This document shows, piece after piece, positions 22,753 to 33,876 of a DNA stretch of 64,000 nt. This DNA is from Elephas maximus indicus (Eukaryota > Chordata > Mammalia > Proboscidea > Elephantidae). The translations under genes and the position numbers were made by a program. Under the pieces are notes generated by a model, which made no database searches, was not told the origin of the DNA, and saw nothing but the letters and a program-made list of their open reading frames with translations. The DNA lies in assembly GCF_024166365.1 (NCBI RefSeq), contig NC_064819.1, positions 12,501 to 76,500 of the forward strand, given 5' to 3'. Numbering within the stretch: position 1 is the stretch's first letter; the number at the start of each line of letters is the position of its first letter.

Positions 22753-23956
22753 CTCTAAGGCTTCTACTTTCACTGAACTACGTTTTGGGGAAAGTGGATG
22801 GAACGAGGAGGGGAAGCAGAAGAGGGTGCAGGAATACGGTGCTGTAGAAGGAATAAATGCTTATTAAAACCAATTTCATGATCATCATTTGTATTAACTC
22901 CTCTCAGAAGCACCATATGAATGTTGTGTTGCTGTTAAAGAAAATTTTCCTTCAAGTATACCAGAAAAGCTTGATGTCCAATACATTTAAAAGCAGAGAG
23001 GCACTCAGCATCTCCTGGATGCTGATCTGTGGACTACTACCCTTCAGCCTGGTCTCATTACAGAATCCCAGGAATGGGCCACAAGTACCAGGTGGGTGTG
23101 AGGCAATACCACATGTCACTTCCTGCTTCAGCTGCTGCTTTCTTAGGTGGTTTCTCAAGGTCACACCACCTGGGTATAATCAAGGAATAGGGCCATAGGA
23201 ACCACGAGGAAACAGTGGTCTCTGACTCTAGCCCTGATCAACAAAATAACTGGACCCCCATCCCCTGACTGTGCCTTAAATGCCAGGAGCATCTGTGATG
23301 TGTCATACATGCTCACAAGACAGCATGCTTCATCTACCTCTCATTCCTGGAGGCTCCTGAAGGTCCCCAGCTGCTGCAATGATGTCGCTCTTCCTGTAGG
23401 TAATTTCTGCCTCCATCATCATGTCCTCAGCATGACCCATGTTGGTGACATTTCTTCATTCTACTCAATCCTTATCACATAGTCATTTGGTTTGAGTTGG
23501 GGAAGCAGGGTTGGGAATGATCAGAGATAAACTCTGCTGCTATGAGACCACAAAACAAAGAGCCCTTATAGTTCATCTTACCTTTCATTTACCTTGCTTC
23601 TCATTTCAGTTCTTCGTCTTCCCCCATAGGAAAAGAAAAATGAAATTTGTATCCCTGTGAAACACTAAACATTGTATAACTTCCCTCACAGTTAGGCAAT
23701 GTCCTGGGACCAACCATGTGCCTGCATTCTGAGTCCATTTTCCTTTCCTTTCCATCTAACACACAACCAGGGAGGTAAGAATGGCACAGGGTCTTAGCTT
23801 GGGCACCAGAGACAGTCCCAGGCCCAACATCATTATGTCACTCTATTTCCTGTAAGACTCATCAGGTGCCTTCAAGCAAGAAAAACCCAGGCCAGCCTGT
23901 GCCTCCAATTAGACAGGCCCAGATGATAAGCTGTTTAGGCACGTGCTATGGGTCTA
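22753..23956. other. Unassigned, probably unique DNA
   Basis: No repeat or gene is recognised. Two overlapping opposite-strand frames at 22857-23198 and 22952-23164 show no family resemblance and no codon pattern that I would trust. Confidence 0.45.
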
Positions 23957-24006
23957 TAGGGTCTACAGGGTCACTATGAGTCAGAATTGACTCGATGGCA
24001 ATGGGT
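23957..24006 (+). mobile_element. AfroSINE 3' fragment
   Basis: Only the last 50 bp are present (gggtcactatgagtcagaat, tgactcgatggcaatgggtc), a 5'-truncated copy. Confidence 0.8.
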
Positions 24007-24653
24007 CACTACACATTTATGGCTTGAATCCAAACAAAATGAACCCTCCTAAACACTTTCAAACCATGATGTGATATCCAAGGAGAGGCCAAAGGCTACA
24101 GTCAGCTATTTAGAAGTTTTGTGGAGTCCGTGATAAAGTAATGAAGAAAAAATTTCAGAAAAGAGAACAAAATTTGTGGGCATATGCATAGAAACAGATT
24201 CAGGTGTAAATAATAAAACGAACAATTTGATGAGTCTATTAAATATAGTGCATGAACTAGGTTTTTAAGTGATGACAAATAATTTCAGAGGTAGTCAGGG
24301 CCCCCACTCTTCAGACTCTAGGATTACATGAACCTGGAGGCAGGAGTGAGAAGGCAAGCAGAAGGGTTAACAAGGGCCATGTATTTAGTCTTTGTGTTCC
24401 AGCCTTTTGTATGCTTTCTCACTTTTTCTTGCTTCAATAATTTATTGCAACGTTTTACCTGAAAGGCTCTTGTCTTCCTAAGCCATTCTCCATTCTGCCA
24501 GTTATTTTCCTCAAGTACAATATGAATCAATTTATTCTCCTTTAATATACCCCCTTTAAGATGAAAAATAGTCAAAACTCTTTAATACATTTTGGCCATA
24601 ATCAGGCTTTGTAACATATATTACCTATTTGATTGTAATAGGAGGAGCCCCCG
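24007..24653. other. AT-rich stretch, nothing recognised
   Basis: I see no gene, repeat or regulatory motif that I can support. Confidence 0.5.
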
Positions 24654-24844
24654 GGTGGCGCAAACAGGTAAGTGCTCAACTACTAGCTGAACGGTTGGTG
24701 GTTCAAACCTACCCAGAGGTACCTCGAAAGACAGGCCCGAGATCTGCTTCCAAAAGGTCACAGCCTTGAAAATCCTATTGAACAGCTCTACTTTGCACAC
24801 ATAGAGTCAGAATCGACTCAACTTGAAGGCAACTAACAACAATA
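24654..24844 (+). mobile_element. AfroSINE, long variant with RTE-like tail
   Basis: Starts gagcccccgggtggcgcaaa, has the B-box region gttggtggttcaaaccta, the extra block ccgagatctgcttccaaaag, and ends ggcaactaacaacaa. It belongs to the same long class as 22552-22752. Confidence 0.9.
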
Positions 24845-24854
24845 CCAATAATAA

Positions 24855-25021
24855 AACCAAAACAACCAAACTCATTGCGGTCGAGTTGATTCACTCATAG
24901 CGACCCTATAGGACAGAGTAGAACTGCCCCATACAGTTTCCAAGGAGCATCTGGTAGATTCCAACTGCCTGTCCTTTGGTTAACAGCCGTAGCTCTTAAC
25001 CACTACTCCGCCAGGGTTTCC
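24855..25021 (-). mobile_element. AfroSINE, full length
   Basis: Antisense copy from accaaaacaaccaaactcat to cactactccgccagggtttc. It forms a second inverted SINE pair with the element just to its left. Confidence 0.93.
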
Positions 25022-25079
25022 AAAAATAATAATAGGTAACACACAATGGAAAGCCCCTGGCAGAGTGATAAAGGTCCTT

Positions 25080-25186
25080 AGAGTCACAGTTCTGCCAATT
25101 ACTAGCTATGAGATCTTGGCAAAGTTATATGGCCTCGAAGCCCAATAGTGCCAGCTCTTTGGGCTGCTATGAAGGTTAAATGAGAG
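25080..25186 (+). mobile_element. MIR SINE fragment
   Basis: ttctgccaattactagctat, gagatcttggcaaagttat and tgaaggttaaatgag match the MIR core and 3' region in order. Confidence 0.75.
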
Positions 25187-25189
25187 TAA

Positions 25190-25500
25190 ATGAGCCATTT
25201 TTCCCACTGTACCATCCCACTTATCCCACGTGCTGCCACTCTAGTGTATTTTCTGTTCCTCACATCTACCCTTCAATGTCCTAACTATGTTTTCTCACCC
25301 TTTTCCCATGCCACAACTGTTCATCCATCTTCCACTTACAGAAACTCTTCTCATGACTTGAATGCCACCTCCTGGAATAACAAATTCCTTGTCCTCCCCC
25401 CCATCAAAATTTACGCCTCTTTGTTGTCCTCCACTTGCACCTGTTCTTCCTTCATTCCTTCTCACATTGCAATTTGTAATTCACATATTTGACTCTCTTT
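25190..25500 (-). mobile_element. Probable L2 3' region
   Basis: A pyrimidine-rich stretch with gaatgccacctcctggaata and repeated ttcctc/cttcc motifs is typical of antisense L2 3' ends. It is highly diverged and the call is by general resemblance. Confidence 0.45.
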
Positions 25501-25510
25501 TCCTCTAGAT

Positions 25511-25650
25511 TGGAAACCTAGTGGCGTAGTGGTTAAGAGCTATGGCTGCTAACCAAAAGGTTGGCAGTTCAAATCCACCAGGTGCTCCTTGGAAACTCTA
25601 TGGGGCAGTTCTACTCCATCCTATAGGGTTGCCTCAACAGCAATGGGTTA
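25511..25650 (+). mobile_element. AfroSINE with internal deletion
   Basis: Sense copy from tggaaacctagtggcgtag to caatgggtta; the ctatgagtcggaatcgac segment before the tail is missing. Confidence 0.9.
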
Positions 25651-25967
25651 GGAGGTTCGGAGATTCTACTAGTTATGTGTTATCTGAGGTCCATCAGATA
25701 CCAAGTTTTATTCAACTTCTCCGTGCCTAGCCCCGACCAGAATGATTTTTAAATAAGTGCTTCATTTGATTGTGATTATTAGTTAAAATTGACTTGCTCT
25801 AAAATTACAGACCCTATTAATTTAGCCTCCTCTCCCTTTGACAAAGTCATAATGTAATATGTACGAAAATAATAATGGTTCAAACTCTATTTTTATTGAA
25901 AAACTCTTTTTCCCGAAACAGTGGTAGCATACTAGAAAAATTCCACAAATAATTTGTTTCCATCATG
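25651..25967. other. AT-rich stretch, nothing recognised
   Basis: No gene or repeat that I can name. Confidence 0.5.
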
Positions 25968-25976
25968 TAATATGAC

Positions 25977-26048
25977 TAACTCTATGGGGTAGTTCTACTC
26001 TGTCCTATAGGGTCGCTATGAGTCAGAATCGACTCAACGGCACTGGGT
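25977..26048 (+). mobile_element. 5'-truncated AfroSINE with 9-bp target duplication
   Basis: The 72-bp tail of an AfroSINE (ctatggggtagttctactct to cggcactgggt) is bounded by perfect taatatgac repeats at 25968-25976 and 26049-26057. The duplication shows an independent retrotransposition of a truncated copy. Confidence 0.92.
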
Positions 26049-26211
26049 TAATATGACATAAAAATTATTCTCTTATAGATTCTTAGCTGGAATGTTTAAT
26101 ACAAATTAATTTTTTTATTATAAAAATATTATAAAACCTTGGAAAGGAGGGAAAAGACAATACATACTCCCGCTTATCAAGTGAGAGCTTTTTCTATAAG
26201 ATCTTGCTCCT

Positions 26212-26692
26212 TGTCATGGATTGAATTATGTCCCCCCCAAAAAATATGTTTATCAACTTGGTTAGGCCATGATTCCTAGTATTGTGTGGTTGTCCTCCAT
26301 GTTGTAATTGTAATTTTATGTTAAGAGGATTAGGGTGGGATTGTAATTCTGCACTTACTCAAGGCACCTCCCTGATCCAAGGTAAAGGGAGTTTCCCTGG
26401 GGTGTGGCCTGCAAGCAGAGAGTTGGGGACCTCATACCACCGAGAAAGCAGCACCAGGAGCAGAGTGCATCCTTTGGACATGGGATCCCTGCGCCTGAGA
26501 AGCTCCTTGACTGGGGGAAGATTGAGGACAAGGGCCTTCCTCCAGAGCCGACAGAGAGAGAAAACCTTCCCCTGGAGCCAGCTCCCTGAATTTGGACTTG
26601 TAACCTACCAGACTGTGAGAAAATAAATTTCTCTTTGTTAAAACCATCCACTTGTGGTATTTCCATTATGGCAGCACTAGATGACTAAGAGA
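26212..26692 (+). mobile_element. Solo LTR, MaLR/ERVL-like (type A)
   Basis: Begins tgtcatggattgaattatg and ends gcactagatgactaaga. The 3' part has the aataaatttctctttgttaa polyadenylation region and ccatccacttgtggtat, as in MST/MLT-type LTRs. The flanking 5-mers agree at 4 of 5 bases, consistent with class III elements. No internal region is seen. Confidence 0.7.
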
Positions 26693-26826
26693 GTCCTCAG
26701 AGTGTAGCCTGGACCAGCAGCATTGGCATCAGCTGGGAACAGGTTAAAACAGAAATGCAGAATCTCAGGCCCACTAAATCAGAACATGAATCATTTACAC
26801 ATTAAAGCTTGAAAAGCCCTGTGCTA
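26693..26826 (-). mobile_element. MER5A (hAT-Charlie, non-autonomous DNA transposon)
   Basis: ctggaccagcagcattggca, gctgggaacaggttaaaaca, gaatctcaggcccactaaat and acattaaagcttgaaaagcc follow the antisense MER5A order. It abuts the LTR, which may have inserted at or near its edge. Confidence 0.8.
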
Positions 26827-26879
26827 AGGCATTACCTACAACCAGCAGAACATGTTTGACTAAGCACTTCTCTCCCACA

Positions 26880-26940
26880 CAGACAGATGTTTATTGAGCA
26901 CCTACCTACTATATGTCATATACTGTACTAAATGTGTGTT
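26880..26940 (-). mobile_element. MIR fragment
   Basis: atgtttattgagcacctacc followed by tactgtactaaatgtg is the antisense MIR 3' end. Confidence 0.6.
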
Positions 26941-27340
26941 TTCATCCACAAGATTTCTCCCAGGACTGACTCAAAAATAAACGAGGAAATTACTGCCTTT
27001 CTTTTGAACTGTTATCTTGGACAAATCAAGTAGCAATGAATGAGAAAGCTGGAGAGAGCTGTCAATTTCATACAGGAACAAAACATTTCCCTCCGAAGTG
27101 GTTCCACTTCTCTTGCCTTTGAGCTCTCACACAGTAATGTCTCTAAGTTTTGGAAGATTAATGCTTTCTTAAAATGTTCACCCCTTCCATGAATTGCTGA
27201 AGGAGAAGAAAAGGCATTTCACAGCACAGCTTAAAAGAGAACATTTTGTTTGCCTTAGGCAGCTTCCATGAAGTTTTGTGTTTGGGGATTTAAACAAAAA
27301 AATTTTGTTTTAAAGTTCAGGGAAAATTTGGAAAGATGGC
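26941..27340. other. Unassigned DNA
   Basis: No coding frame or nameable repeat is visible between the MIR fragment and the next LTR. Confidence 0.5.
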
Positions 27341-27930
27341 CACCTTAGTTACCTAGTACTGATATAACAGCAATACCACAAGTGGATGGCTTTAACAAAC
27401 AAATTTGGTTTCTCAGGGTTTAGGAGGCTAGAAGCTTGAATTCAGAGCACTGGGTCTAGGGGAAGGCTTTCTCTCTGTGTTGGCTCTGGGGGAAGGTCCT
27501 TATCTCCTTTCAACAACTGTGGGCCCAGCATTCCTCGGAGATCTCTGTGTGTCTTGGCATCAATCTTCCCCTGGGTCTAGGAGGTTCCCAGCGCGGGGAC
27601 CCCAGGTTCAGTGGATGCTTTCCGCCTCCAGCTCTTCTTTCTTGGTGGTAGGAGGTCCCTCTCTCTGCTCACTTCTCTCTCCTTTTATCTCTTGTAAGAT
27701 AAAAGGTGATGCAGGTCCCTCCCCAGGGAAACTCCCCTTACATTGAATGAGGGCTGTGACCTGAGTAAGGGTGTTGCATCCCACCCTAATCCCCTTACAA
27801 CTGATTGGCTTAACACATCAGATCACATCCTGGGGGATGATTACTTCATTATATAACTTCCAAACCACTGAGAATCATGTCCCAGCCAAGTTGACACATA
27901 TTTTTAGGGGTCGTAGTTCAATCCGTGACA
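27341..27930 (-). mobile_element. Solo LTR, MaLR/ERVL-like (type A relative)
   Basis: Antisense LTR: accacaagtggatggcttta near its left end, tgggtctaggaggttccc in the middle, and atcatgtcccagccaagttg near its right end. Flanking 5-mers agree at 4 of 5 bases. It is older and longer than the 26.2 kb copy, with no internal region. Confidence 0.65.
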
Positions 27931-28331
27931 GTGGCATTTCAAAAAGTGTATGTTGAGATTCCCCTTCGCACAATGATTTTTCTAGGGGAGAAACGAACAA
28001 AAAACGCCTTATTGACTCAAATGGCTAGGTGATGTATTCCCCAAATCCTGTAGTATACTTGAAGAAAGATCACTATATTGAAATGTCCCTTAAGTGTAAA
28101 AAGACACATGATAAACATTACATACTTTCTTTTTATAACCAACAAGGGATACTCCTCCATAAAAAAAAAAAAAAAATGGTGAAATTATGTAGCTGAAAGC
28201 TGGTTTATATCAATGTGAAGAATAGACTGGAAGAAGAGATTTTCATATGGATCAGGATTTGTGTCTGTAGAAAGGTGGGGGGCTTGAGGGAAAGGCTTTG
28301 CAGCTGTGGAGTTACCTTGGAGATGAGGTGG
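27931..28331. other. Unassigned DNA with A-run
   Basis: AT-rich sequence including an A-run near 28160; nothing else is recognised. Confidence 0.5.
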
Positions 28332-28851
28332 TATCATGGATTAAACTGTGTCCCCCCAAAATGTGTGTATCAATTTGGCTGGCCCATGATTCCTGGTATT
28401 GTGTGATTGTCCAACATTTCGTCATCTGATGTGATTTTCCTATTGGTTGTAAATCCTGCCTCTATAATATTAATGAGGGAAGGTGGGTGGCAGTTGTGTT
28501 GATGAAGCAGGACTCAATTTATGGGATTAGATTGTGTCTTGAGCCAGTTTCTTTCGGGAAAGACAGAAGTGAGGGGAGAGACAGGAGGACTTCATACCAC
28601 CAAGAAAGCAGTGCTGGGAGCAGAGTGCATCATTTGGACCCTGGGTTCCTGTGCACAGAAGCTCCTAGTCCAGGGAAGGATTGATGAGAAGGACCTTTCT
28701 CCAGAGCCAACAGAAAGAGAAAGCCTTCCGCTGGAGCTGACACCCTGAATTTGAATTTCTAGCCTCCTTTACTGTGAGGGAATAAATTTCTCTTTGTTAA
28801 AGCCATCCACTTGTGGTATATCTGTTATGGCAGCACTAAATGACTAAGACA
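28332..28851 (+). mobile_element. Solo LTR, MaLR/ERVL-like (type A)
   Basis: Same family as the LTRs at 26212 and 33877: shared blocks ggccatgattcctggtatt-like, accaccaagaaagcagtgct, ccagagccaacagaaagaga and aataaatttctctttgttaa. Flanking 5-mers ggtgg and gttgg agree at 4 of 5 bases. Solo, no internal region. Confidence 0.72.
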
Positions 28852-29052
28852 GTTGGGGTCATTTGATGATGAAATGTCAGCTGACCTACGGATCTATATA
28901 TGATCCTTCAGTCTCTCTAAAGCTCAAGCTGCTGTTTCATTTTGCCATAAGCCCCTCCTGAGTCACTGGGGAGCTGCCTGGCCTGAAGTCCTCCAGGGCC
29001 CCACCTTCCAGGGCAGGGTGATTTTCTTGATTTGCCTGTTGGCCAAGATGTT

Positions 29053-29642
29053 TGTTGTGGTTAACGCGTGTGTCAGCTTGGCTGGACCATAACTCTCAGT
29101 GGTTCGGCAGTTATGTAATGATGTAGTTTGGCAGCACTAATGCAGTTATCCTCCATTTTGTGATATAATGTAATCACCTCCATGATATGATCTGATGTGA
29201 TAAACCAATCAATTGTAAGGAGAGTTTTCTCGAAGATGTGGCGTATATCCTAGAAATATGGATGTTCTGAAAAAGCTCACTGGCTTTTGGTATCTCTGGA
29301 TCCTGCGTCCAGCTTGTTGTCATCTGACCTCCAGTTCTTGGAACTTGAGCCAGGGGCCTGCCATATTGCCTGCCGATCTTGGAATTCGTAGCTTCTGCAG
29401 CCTGTGCACCAGCAGCCTGCAGCCTTACCTGCTGATCTTGGGTTTGTCAGCCCTTATAGCTACATGAGTCAGGAGAAGCCTCCAGCCTTACATCTGACCC
29501 ACAGACTTGGGATTTGGCAGCCTCTACAACCATGTGAGCCATTTTCTTGAGATAAATCTCTCCCTCTCTCACTCTCCTCAACCCCCTCCATCATATATAT
29601 TCCTTATTGGTTTTGTTTCTCTAGAGAGCCCAGTCTAAGACA
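29053..29642 (+). mobile_element. Solo LTR, ERVL/MaLR-like (type B), 5-bp target duplication
   Basis: Begins tgttgtggttaacgcgtgtg and ends gagagcccagtctaagaca. It is bounded by perfect atgtt repeats (29048-29052 and 29643-29647), fitting the 5-bp duplication of class III elements. It contains cagcttggctggaccataac and tcttgagataaatctctccc. Distinct from type A; the same type occurs at 31241 and, inverted, at 56303. Confidence 0.78.
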
Positions 29643-29647
29643 ATGTT

Positions 29648-31240
29648 CCTATGATTTTCACGTGCAAAGTTCTCTTATCTGTAGAGACTCTAATACTGTA
29701 TAGTACTTTCATCCCTCCCCCTCTCCCTCACTCCACACAAAGAATTCTGTGATTGGGTTCATGTAATTCATTCAAAGTGAATTAATGGAAAAAATACAGA
29801 TGTTCTTTGACAGCATCAATGCAGTTTGTTCTTTGTTGAAAATGGTCTGAAAACTTGGCTTGCATGGGATCACATACTGATCACTTTCTCTCCTGAGTTA
29901 TAGGCCACTTTCAGCAGTTAGGAAACACGCTTTTGCAAGAAGCAGAGACCGCAGGTTCTGAGCTCAGAAGAGCCCTAGGTCCCAGGCCCTAGCTTTCCAC
30001 TTGCCACCCCTGTGATCTTGGATGCTACTCCAATTTCCATTGACCTCAAGGGTAAACTGCGGGTATAAAACTTGTTCAGCCGGGCAGCTGTGAGGTACTT
30101 CCTGTATAATTGACGAGGACCCAGAATTTTTACTTTTAAATGTAGGTATTCACCGTCATTTTTCTCTACCTAAATCTCTCTGTAATAAAAGATTAAGGTT
30201 TGATTTAAACCCACAATTAAAGATTTTTTGAAACACTTTTTTGTTCTGCTAATGATTAATTTATTTTTCTCAAAACTGTTCACCATTACATTCAAGGTTA
30301 ATTTAAGTTTGAAGAAAATTCTTAACGGGATTGCAGAACCTCCAACTTCCCAAATTATTAAGTTAATGTTTGGGAGAATTGTTTTGAGCAGAGAGGTGAT
30401 GTTGATAATAACTGGAAAAATGTAAAAGGTGCCAAACAGCTTAGCTTTTTCCAGTTCACTTAACCTTCCTCTGACTCATTTTCTTTGGCCTGGGTAATCT
30501 CTACATCTAAAATTCTATGATCTTGAGATCAGTAGAGACTGGTTAGAACTCACAGTCCAATTATCTCTAAGGGGATGTTTGTAGCCCATATAGTTGAAAA
30601 CAAGTTAAAGCCTGTGAAACTGCCAATATTTGACCTTTTTTTTTTTTTTTTTTTTACCTCATATGAGAGAAAACTTCATTCGGTTTAACTCAGTGCTTGC
30701 AACCTAGGAGCAATGGTTTGCTAAGAATCATGAAAACATAAAAGGGACTAGAACCAACTGTCATTGTTGCCTTGATTATTCTTTAGAAATGAGATTAAGA
30801 CCAATATTTACTAAGCGTTACCATGTATGTATGTGCCAGGCACTGTGCTGAATGCTCTACTATCATCCCCATTTTACAGACGGAGACACGGAAACTTAGA
30901 GAGCTCGATGAGGGTCACAGAGACTGAAAAGGGGATGGGGCTGAGGGAGCTGTGCTGATGACACCCCCATTCTATCTCAGTCCTTTCAGTGAGTGTGAGT
31001 ACCAGCTCGCTGCAGTCTTTGAAACAATTTCCTCTTTTGTGTTAAAGGCTCATCTTCATGAAGTACAATTATAACATCACTGTGATGCAACAATGTGAAA
31101 ACTAAAGTCCTTTGTTAAAGCACTTTCACATGTTGAGCAATGTGCTTGACTCACAACCTGAGTGGATTTTTCTAGTTGGCCTTGCCGTGGCAATTGCAAG
31201 CAATTATTAGATGGAAATGTGATCATAGTTATGAAATGTG
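29648..31240. other. Unassigned DNA with one MIR
   Basis: A MIR fragment (minus) lies at about 30800-30925 (atgtgccaggcactgtgctg, ccattttacagacggagac). A T-run of about 20 is near 30637. The rest shows no gene or named repeat. Confidence 0.45.
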
Positions 31241-31763
31241 TGATGGTTAAGGTTGTGTGCCAACTTGGCTGGGCCATGATTCTCAGTGATTTGGCAATTA
31301 TGATGTAGTTTGGCAGTTATGTAATGATGTAATTTGGAAGTTATGATGTAGTCATCCTCCATTTTGTGGTCTGATGTAGACATCCTCTGTTTTGTGATCT
31401 AATGTGAGCAGCTAATCAGTTGAAAAGGGAGTTTCCTTGGGGGTGTGGCCTGCATCCAATATGTACAGATGTTCTGGTAAATCTCACTCTCTCTAGATCC
31501 TGCATCTGACTCATCCTCCTCTGATCCCAGTTCTTGAGATATGAGCCAGCAGCCTTCTAGCTGACTGACTGATTCGGGTTCGTAAGCCCCTGCAAACACA
31601 TGAGTTGGAAGAAGCCTCCAGCTTCATGCCTGACCCATGGATTTGGGACTGGACAACCTCCACAAAAGTATGAGCCATTTTCTTGAGATAAATCTCTTTC
31701 TCTATGTATTTATATATACACATTTCACTAGTTTTGCTCTTCTAGAGAACCAAGCCTAAGACA
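31241..31763 (+). mobile_element. Solo LTR, ERVL/MaLR-like (type B)
   Basis: Begins tgatggttaaggttgtgtgc and ends accaagcctaagaca. Shared blocks with the 29.05 kb copy include tcctccattttgtg and ttcttgagataaatctct. Flanking 5-mers atgtg and atgag agree at 4 of 5 bases. Confidence 0.74.
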
Positions 31764-32324
31764 ATGAGCAAAAAAACTCAAAATATTTTCATTTATCAGA
31801 AAGTCAATCAGGTTTTGACACATTTATGTACAGATAACCCAGACAGAAAAACTAGGTAAATTTGTTGCTATGATAGGATAGATTCTGCAAAGTGGGAGTC
31901 TGTCTGTTTAAATCAAGTTCTCACTTCTCTCTGACTCTATGGTGAGCTGTTTATTAGAGGAAGAATTTTGATGAAAGGTTTCTTAATTTAAAATGCCTTT
32001 CATTTTTCAGTGCAATTAGAAAATCCTCTTGGAAGCTCAAAGTTTCTACTGAGTTTTTTAAAATCTCCTCTTGATTGTATGTGAGCATTCTTTATTTATT
32101 TATTTTGTATTTTAGATAAAGGTTTACAGAGGAAATTAGTATGACAGGATCTAAAAGTGCTTAATGTTCTTGAAGTAACATATTTAATGGGTGTCTGCTT
32201 CTCAGAAAGAAGAATAACACAGAAGAGGGTCTGTATACAAATGAAGATGCCTTGCCCTGGTACCCTCTAGAACAGTCCTGTGAAACCCAGGAGAGGGCAC
32301 TGTCCAAGGAATCCAGCTGGGGTC
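31764..32324. other. Unassigned DNA with a short L1 3' tip
   Basis: At about 32092-32142 tttatttattttgtatttta followed by gataaaggtttacagaggaa matches the antisense start of an L1 3' UTR (compare 12021). The rest is unassigned. Confidence 0.45.
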
Positions 32325-32465
32325 AGGCCTGAGCTGGAATCTTAACTGTGTGACTTTGAGCAAGTAACTTCATTGAGCCTTAGATTTCTCATCTGAGAAT
32401 GATTGTTGTGAAGATTAATAAAATAACTCAGGTCAGGTGCACAGTGCCTGTTGGGTCCTAAGGGA
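32325..32465 (+). mobile_element. MIR SINE
   Basis: tgtgtgactttgagcaagta, cattgagccttagatttctc and tgtgaagattaataaaataa follow the MIR core and 3' region in order. A further MIR-like tip (ggctcaataaatggcagctg) lies after the RTE derivative at about 32920, so the MIR may have been split by it. Confidence 0.7.
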
Positions 32466-32487
32466 TCAATGATAGATAGATAAATAG

Positions 32488-32905
32488 ACAGTGCCACTGA
32501 GTTGACTCCTACTTATGGTGACTTTCCGTACAACAGAACAAAACGTTGTGTGGTCCTGCATCATCCTCACAACCTCGAGCATGTTTGAGTCCATCACTGT
32601 GTCTATTGTGCCAATCCATCTTACCTAGGATCTCCCTCATCCTCAGTGGTCCTCTACTTCACCAGACATAATGTCCTCCAGCAGTTGATCCCTCCTCCCA
32701 AATCAAGTGAGCTGGACAGTGTTCTGTTGTGATCCATAAGGTGTTGATTGGTTAATTTTTGGAAGTAGACCAGCAGGCCTTTCTTCCTAGTCTGTATTAG
32801 TCTGGAAGCCCCATGGAAACCTGTTCACCATGCTGGTATTTGAAATGTTAGTGGCATAGCTTCCAGTGCTATAGAACACAAACTCTACCACAGTACAACA
32901 AACTA
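32488..32905 (-). mobile_element. Internally deleted RTE: 5' end joined to 3' end
   Basis: The left part (32488-32705) is the antisense RTE 3' region (gtgccactgagttgactcct, catcctcacaacctcgagca, ctctacttcaccagacataa). The right part (32706-32905) is the antisense RTE 5' UTR (cataaggtgttgattggtta, tagtctgtattagtctggaa, tggcatagcttccagtgct). The intervening 2.7 kb that would encode endonuclease and reverse transcriptase is absent, so the element is about 420 bp and cannot encode its own machinery. A gata-type microsatellite sits at its 3' edge. Confidence 0.8.
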
Positions 32906-33059
32906 ACAAGTAGCAGAGGGCTCAATAAATGGCAGCTGTTATTATTGTTTTTGTCATTCTCACCACATCAAGAAAAGAGCAGTGCTGCCAGAAACTGTGT
33001 GATCTGTTGACAGGCCCTTTGTTGGTGTAACTCCTTGCATGTGCCTCAGTTATTCTCAT

Positions 33060-33765
33060 GTGTAAAAATAATGTGGTGTCAGACCTCCTCACCTAACTTC
33101 AGGGGGAGAGAGGAGAATTGTCATCAACAGCCCGAAGCTGATTCCTATGAGGTCGAGATCAGACATACCTCCTCTATCCAACCTTTTTACCAATTCTGAC
33201 ACCAGCCATCTCTCCCACAGCTCTCTTTACTTCTCTGCTGGGTTTAATAATTTGTTGCAATGGCCACACAGAACTCACAGACCATACTCACAGTTATGGG
33301 GTTTATTAGGGAATTAACAGGTTATAACTCAGGATCAGGAAACATGGGGAAAGTCTCCTTTCTTCAGTACAGGCAGCTCTCTCAGCTCCTTTTGGCTATG
33401 CAGGCCTCCTCTCAGCCCCCTCAGGACAGGCTTCCTCTTGACCCCCTCAGGACACACCTCCTGTCTTGGCCCCCAGCCCTCGACCCTCAGCCTGGCCTCT
33501 GCCCTGCTTGGGCAAGTGTTACAAAGCTGTTTAGCTCTGCCAGTAAGTGCCCGGAGGCACCCTACTGCACCAATAAGCCTTCTGTCTGAAGGTGTTCAGC
33601 TCTCCCACTCCATGGGCCAGCATACCCACTGTAACTGCCTTGCTCTGTGAAGCCCACCATGCTGTGTCCCACTGATCTCCTGGGTCTGCTGCCAGTGTTT
33701 TTCCGCCTCTGGACTCTGCTGTGCTTCCTGTCACTTCACATTGTCTCATGCCTTCTCCTGTGTTA
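33060..33765 (-). mobile_element. LTR-like sequence, family uncertain
   Basis: A stretch with ggccacacagaactcacaga and gttatggggtttattaggga resembles the antisense polyadenylation end of mammalian LTRs. It is followed by a C-rich region of repeated cctcaggaca/cccctcagg units. Boundaries are not certain and no internal region is seen. Open frames over the C-rich part are probably chance. Confidence 0.4.
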
Positions 33766-33876
33766 TAACTCTGTCCCCTGGGCCTAGGAGGTTCTCAGCG
33801 TATGGCCCCTGGGTTCAAAAGAAATGCTCTGCTCCTGGATCTTCATTGTGATAGTAGTGAGGTCTCCCTCCCTCAC
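33766..33876 (-). mobile_element. Type A LTR fragment
   Basis: tcccctgggcctaggaggtt and gaggtctccctccctcac match the middle of the antisense LTR at 27341-27930. The fragment is cut on the right by the next LTR. Confidence 0.6.

Noticed and set aside
26282-26666. Overlapping 60-114-codon frames in the 26.2 kb LTR
   Set aside because: They fall within a solo LTR and appear on both strands; no coding role is expected.
33260-33749. A 109-codon plus frame and its minus-strand counterpart
   Set aside because: Located in an LTR-like C-rich stretch with internal cctcagga repeats; no protein resemblance.
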